A stretch of 9,873 bases of DNA from an uncultured Blautia sp. (GTDB lineage: Bacteria > Bacillota > Clostridia > Lachnospirales > Lachnospiraceae). Location: NCBI GenBank assembly GCA_900539525.1, contig UQCM01000079.1:1-9873 (forward strand). The letters are read 5' to 3'. Below are positions 7,407 through 9,873 of the stretch, in pieces (position 1 is the stretch's first letter; each line of letters opens with the position of its first letter). Both the position numbers and the translations under genes were made by a program. Under the pieces are notes generated by a model. That model saw nothing but the letters and a program-made list of their open reading frames with translations. It had not been told where the DNA came from and did not search any database.

Positions 7407-9776
7407 TTAAATCCTCACAGCTGCGGTTTTCTTTCCTGTCAGTTCTTTTCCATTGTTACGGTAAATGGCTGATACTTTCAGATACTTCCATGTACGTGCC
7501 ATCTTTTTTGAAAGAACGATCCTGTTTGTTCTCACCATGCCGATCTTCCTGAATGGACCGCTCTTTTTCTTTGCCGCATAGATACCGTAACCTGTGACTC
7601 TGCTGCGGCTTCTTCTCCAGCAAAGCAGCCGTGTCCCATTCGCCTTTGCCTTTATCTGAAGAGATCTTATCTTTCCCGGATATATATAATACTGTCCCGT
7701 CAGACAACCGCTGTACATTCCGGTTCCGAAGATCTGCACGGTTCCCGTTCCCACCGTCTTGCGTCCCGGGCACACCACCCTGTAGTCAACCGTTTCCTCC
7801 AGACACACATCTCCGTCATAGATGAGAAACACAGGCTTTTTCTTTTTTCCGTTATATACAAACCTGCGCACAGCAAATTCCAGTCTGCAGCCGGAGAGAT
7901 CTTTCTTCTGCTGCTCTGTTTTCCCGGAAAGTCCTCCGGAATCTTCAGATTCTTCAGAATCCTGTTGATCATCTGATGAAGACGTTTCATCCCTGCCGTT
8001 GGCATCTGTTTCTTCCGTTTCCTCTTCCTTCTCTCTCACAGTAAGCGTCAATGGTTCTTCCCTGCTTCCCACGTAGGTGAACCAGACCCCGTCTGTGAGT
8101 TCAAAGAAATAGGAAACCTCTCCCGGCCGAACATCTGCCGGTACCTCCTCCAGATAGATTCCATCGGATGCGCAGGTCATTTCACGCATTGCATATACAT
8201 TTACCCCGCTGCTTTTATAATACAGACGTACACTCTGAAGCCCGATATTATCCGATGCCGCCACACAAAATCGAATGATTTCATGCTGCATGCATTCCTC
8301 CCGGGTAAGATTGGTCCCCTCCGGAGGCAGACCGTCGGCAATCTGATGCTCCTGCAGGGCATACTCTATGATGCTCTTCAGATTCAGGCACCGAAAGTCC
8401 ACAGATAAATCATCCGAATACCGGTAAGTCATCCTGTCCTTCTGGGAATCCAGAAACATCTGTGTAAGAACGGGTGCCGCATACTCCTTTCTGTCTATGT
8501 AGATCCCGCGCAGGATCGCCGCTGCTGCCGACACCACTGCTGTTGCATGGGAACTGCCTCTTGCGGTCTCGTATTTTCCCCGATAGCCTGTCGTGTAAAG
8601 GCCGTTTCCGGGAGCTGCGATTTCATAGGAAGCTCCTTTTTCGACATCGCAATCCCAGTTGGAGAATTCCGACAGCTTTCCATCCATATCCCGGGACATA
8701 ACTCCTATGACAAAGGAATATCCCGCCGGGTAAACATCCTCCGTCTTCTGATCTGCCGGAAACTGTCCCTCTGTTGTTGGATAACCGTTGTTTCCCGCCG
8801 CTGCCACCAGAATACACCTGGAGGATGCTTCCTGCAACGCCGTCCTCAGAAGCCAGGAATCCTGTGTCCCTCCAAAAGACATATTGATGACATCCGCACC
8901 ATTTTCCACTGCATAGGCAATGCCCTGAACCACGGTATCTGTATCAAAATACCGGTTGGTACTCACCTTCACCGGCATGACCTTTGCACCATAGGCAACC
9001 CCGGCGCCGCCGACACCATTTCCCGCTGTCATCGCCATGATACCGGCCAGCTGCGTTCCGTGTCCGTCGCTGTCACTCACATTTGCATTGTCCTTTGCAA
9101 AATTGTAGCCGAAGAGATCATCTGTGCAGCCGTTGGAATCGTCATCGATTCCTTCTGTCCCTGACAGTTCCGCCTCATTTACCCACAAACTCTCTTTCAG
9201 ATCCTCATGCTCTGTATAAATGCCCGTATCCAGCAGGGCAATCACCACATCTTCTCCCGGCTGTTTCCCGCCGGCTTCCAGTGTACGCCAGGCATCCCGG
9301 GCTTCGATCTGTTCAAGAAACCACTGCGCTTCCAGCGCGGGGTCTTCCTGTTCACCCGGATTCCATGCATCTGCCGCCTCATATATATAATTCGGCTGGG
9401 CGGATATCACATTCTCCAGCTCTTCCAGAGCCTTCGCCGCCTCCAGCACGTTATTTTCTTCTAACTTTACTTTATAATACACCAGTCCGGAAGACCTGCC
9501 CCCGTCCCGGGCTGTTTTCACCTGCCTGCTCTCTCCGTCTTCAAAAACCAGACATCTTTCCTCCATGGAAGTAATTCCATAAGCTTCCATATATTCCTCT
9601 GATAAAACTGCATTTCTGGAACTGCGATTTCCCGTTTCCACAGTGGGATTCAGTACCACCAGAAGTTCTCTTTCCACAAATCCACAGGCGGAATCCTTCG
9701 CCTGAACAGATATACTGCCAACTCCTGCCCACAGAAAAAGCAGGATCATTCCCAAATACCATCTGAAACGCTGCAT
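7407..9776 (-). CDS. Secreted subtilisin-like serine protease (S8 family) with C-terminal accessory domains
   Basis: A 789-residue secreted protease. A Sec signal peptide covers residues 1-26 (Arg-rich start, hydrophobic core 8-20, likely cut after VQA). Residues about 35-135 resemble an S8 prodomain, ending in SAQPNYIYE. The catalytic domain, about 150-425, has a full triad: D183 in LLDTGI, H239 in DGHGT and S409 in GSSHAT, with oxyanion N329 in AAGNN. Residues about 430-580 form a beta-rich region of unknown kind. An acidic, low-complexity Glu/Asp/Ser linker follows (580-628). Next comes a basic module (630-700) starting FVYNGKKKKP, like the Ig-like modules of clostridial surface proteins. 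A fibronectin-III-like module (705-789) contains VTGYGIYAAKK. No sorting motif or membrane anchor is seen at the C terminus, so it is probably released or held by charge. ATG 9776 is supported by AGGAGG 5 bases upstream. It is the first complete gene of the minus-strand operon. The substrate is unknown; activation of a partner protein or peptide is inference. Confidence 0.93.
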   Translation of the reverse strand: MQRFRWYLGMILLFLWAGVGSISVQAKDSACGFVERELLVVLNPTVETGNRSSRNAVLSEEYMEAYGITSMEERCLVFEDGESRQVKTARDGGRSSGLVYYKVKLEENNVLEAAKALEELENVISAQPNYIYEAADAWNPGEQEDPALEAQWFLEQIEARDAWRTLEAGGKQPGEDVVIALLDTGIYTEHEDLKESLWVNEAELSGTEGIDDDSNGCTDDLFGYNFAKDNANVSDSDGHGTQLAGIMAMTAGNGVGGAGVAYGAKVMPVKVSTNRYFDTDTVVQGIAYAVENGADVINMSFGGTQDSWLLRTALQEASSRCILVAAAGNNGYPTTEGQFPADQKTEDVYPAGYSFVIGVMSRDMDGKLSEFSNWDCDVEKGASYEIAAPGNGLYTTGYRGKYETARGSSHATAVVSAAAAILRGIYIDRKEYAAPVLTQMFLDSQKDRMTYRYSDDLSVDFRCLNLKSIIEYALQEHQIADGLPPEGTNLTREECMQHEIIRFCVAASDNIGLQSVRLYYKSSGVNVYAMREMTCASDGIYLEEVPADVRPGEVSYFFELTDGVWFTYVGSREEPLTLTVREKEEETEETDANGRDETSSSDDQQDSEESEDSGGLSGKTEQQKKDLSGCRLEFAVRRFVYNGKKKKPVFLIYDGDVCLEETVDYRVVCPGRKTVGTGTVQIFGTGMYSGCLTGQYYIYPGKIRSLQIKAKANGTRLLCWRRSRSRVTGYGIYAAKKKSGPFRKIGMVRTNRIVLSKKMARTWKYLKVSAIYRNNGKELTGKKTAAVRI

Positions 9777-9781
9777 TCCTT

Positions 9782-9787
9782 CCTCCT
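9782..9787 (-). promoter_or_regulatory. Ribosome binding site of the S8 protease gene
   Basis: AGGAGG on the minus strand, 5 bases before ATG 9776. It confirms the start that includes the complete signal peptide. No convincing -35/-10 pair was seen in the 97 bases upstream, so the promoter may lie beyond the window. Confidence 0.8.
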
Positions 9788-9810
9788 TTTCCTGAAACCT
9801 ACCGACAAAT

Positions 9811-9822
9811 GGTAACTATTCA
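9811..9822. repeat. GGTAACTATTCA, related to the palindrome at the left end
   Basis: Compared with the minus-strand string GGTTACTGTTCA at 59-70, this matches at 10 of 12 positions. It is here not followed by a matching second arm. It may be a decayed copy of a dispersed intergenic repeat, or chance. If the neighbouring partial reading frame is real, its stop codon lies within this string. Confidence 0.25.
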
Positions 9823-9872
9823 GAGTCCATTCGCAAAATCGCCTCTTCGAGGCTTTCCTTTTGCTCATGTAG
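9816..9872 (-). CDS. Possible C-terminal end of an upstream gene (partial)
   Basis: Read on the minus strand, the last 18 codons of the window stay open and end with a TAG at 9818-9816. They give a Glu/Lys-rich helical-looking tail (EQKESLEEAILRMDSE). If real, the gene would end 39 bases before the protease start and would be the preceding member of the same operon, which would explain the lack of a visible promoter. Eighteen codons are too few to prove coding, and part of the stretch resembles a repeat, so this is a weak call with no assignable function. Confidence 0.3.
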   Translation of the reverse strand, partial: LHEQKESLEEAILRMDSE

Positions 9873-9873
9873 G

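Noticed and set aside
8547..9164. A 205-codon plus-strand open frame
   Set aside because: It lies wholly antisense to the conserved catalytic core of the S8 protease, with no recognisable domain of its own. It is a shadow frame.
7407..9776. Lanthipeptide leader protease of a RiPP cluster
   Set aside because: No precursor peptide, lanthionine synthetase or dedicated ABC transporter is present, and the accessory domains are those of a surface/secreted protease.
9841..9853. GCCTC-TTC-GAGGC hairpin followed by TTTCCTTTT as a terminator
   Set aside because: The stem is only 5 bp, there is no plus-strand gene before it in the window, and on the minus strand it would fall within the possible partial reading frame.

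Overview
The window looks like a chromosomal stretch of an anaerobic gut-type Firmicute, most likely Lachnospiraceae-like. This is inferred from strong AGGAGG ribosome binding sites, moderate GC (about 40-45% on the left, about 50% on the right), an AgrA/AgrC-style LytTR plus GHKL two-component pair, and a secreted subtilisin whose C-terminal modules resemble those of gut clostridial surface proteins. No rRNA, tRNA, CRISPR array or insertion sequence was seen.

Left half, plus strand. A 166-base non-coding leader holds two palindromes and a good sigma-A promoter. It is followed by a TetR-family regulator (167-760), a LytTR response regulator (823-1542) and a GHKL sensor histidine kinase (1557-2903). 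The last two form a tight pair. An intrinsic terminator at 2910-2937 closes this block and lies against the 3' end of the convergent gene.

Right half, minus strand. Three genes are read from right to left and packed as one operon: a secreted S8 subtilisin-like protease (9776-7407); 12 bases later a single-module non-ribosomal peptide synthetase of C-A-T-TE layout (7394-3708); and, overlapping it by 8 bases, an Lgt-like integral membrane protein (3715-2930). A few codons at the right edge may be the end of a further gene of the same operon.

The most interesting object is this operon. The adenylation domain carries a residue set that reads as a serine code (D V W H I S L I D K). The thioesterase has Cys in place of the usual Ser nucleophile. 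The Lgt relative keeps the fold signature but lacks key residues of true prolipoprotein diacylglyceryl transferase. A working hypothesis is that the synthetase makes an N-acylated or otherwise N-capped serine product, that the membrane protein modifies, transfers or handles it at the membrane, and that the secreted protease acts on the outside. The product, the order of steps and any control by the neighbouring two-component system are inference. No transporter, MbtH-like protein, phosphopantetheinyl transferase or precursor peptide lies inside the window.
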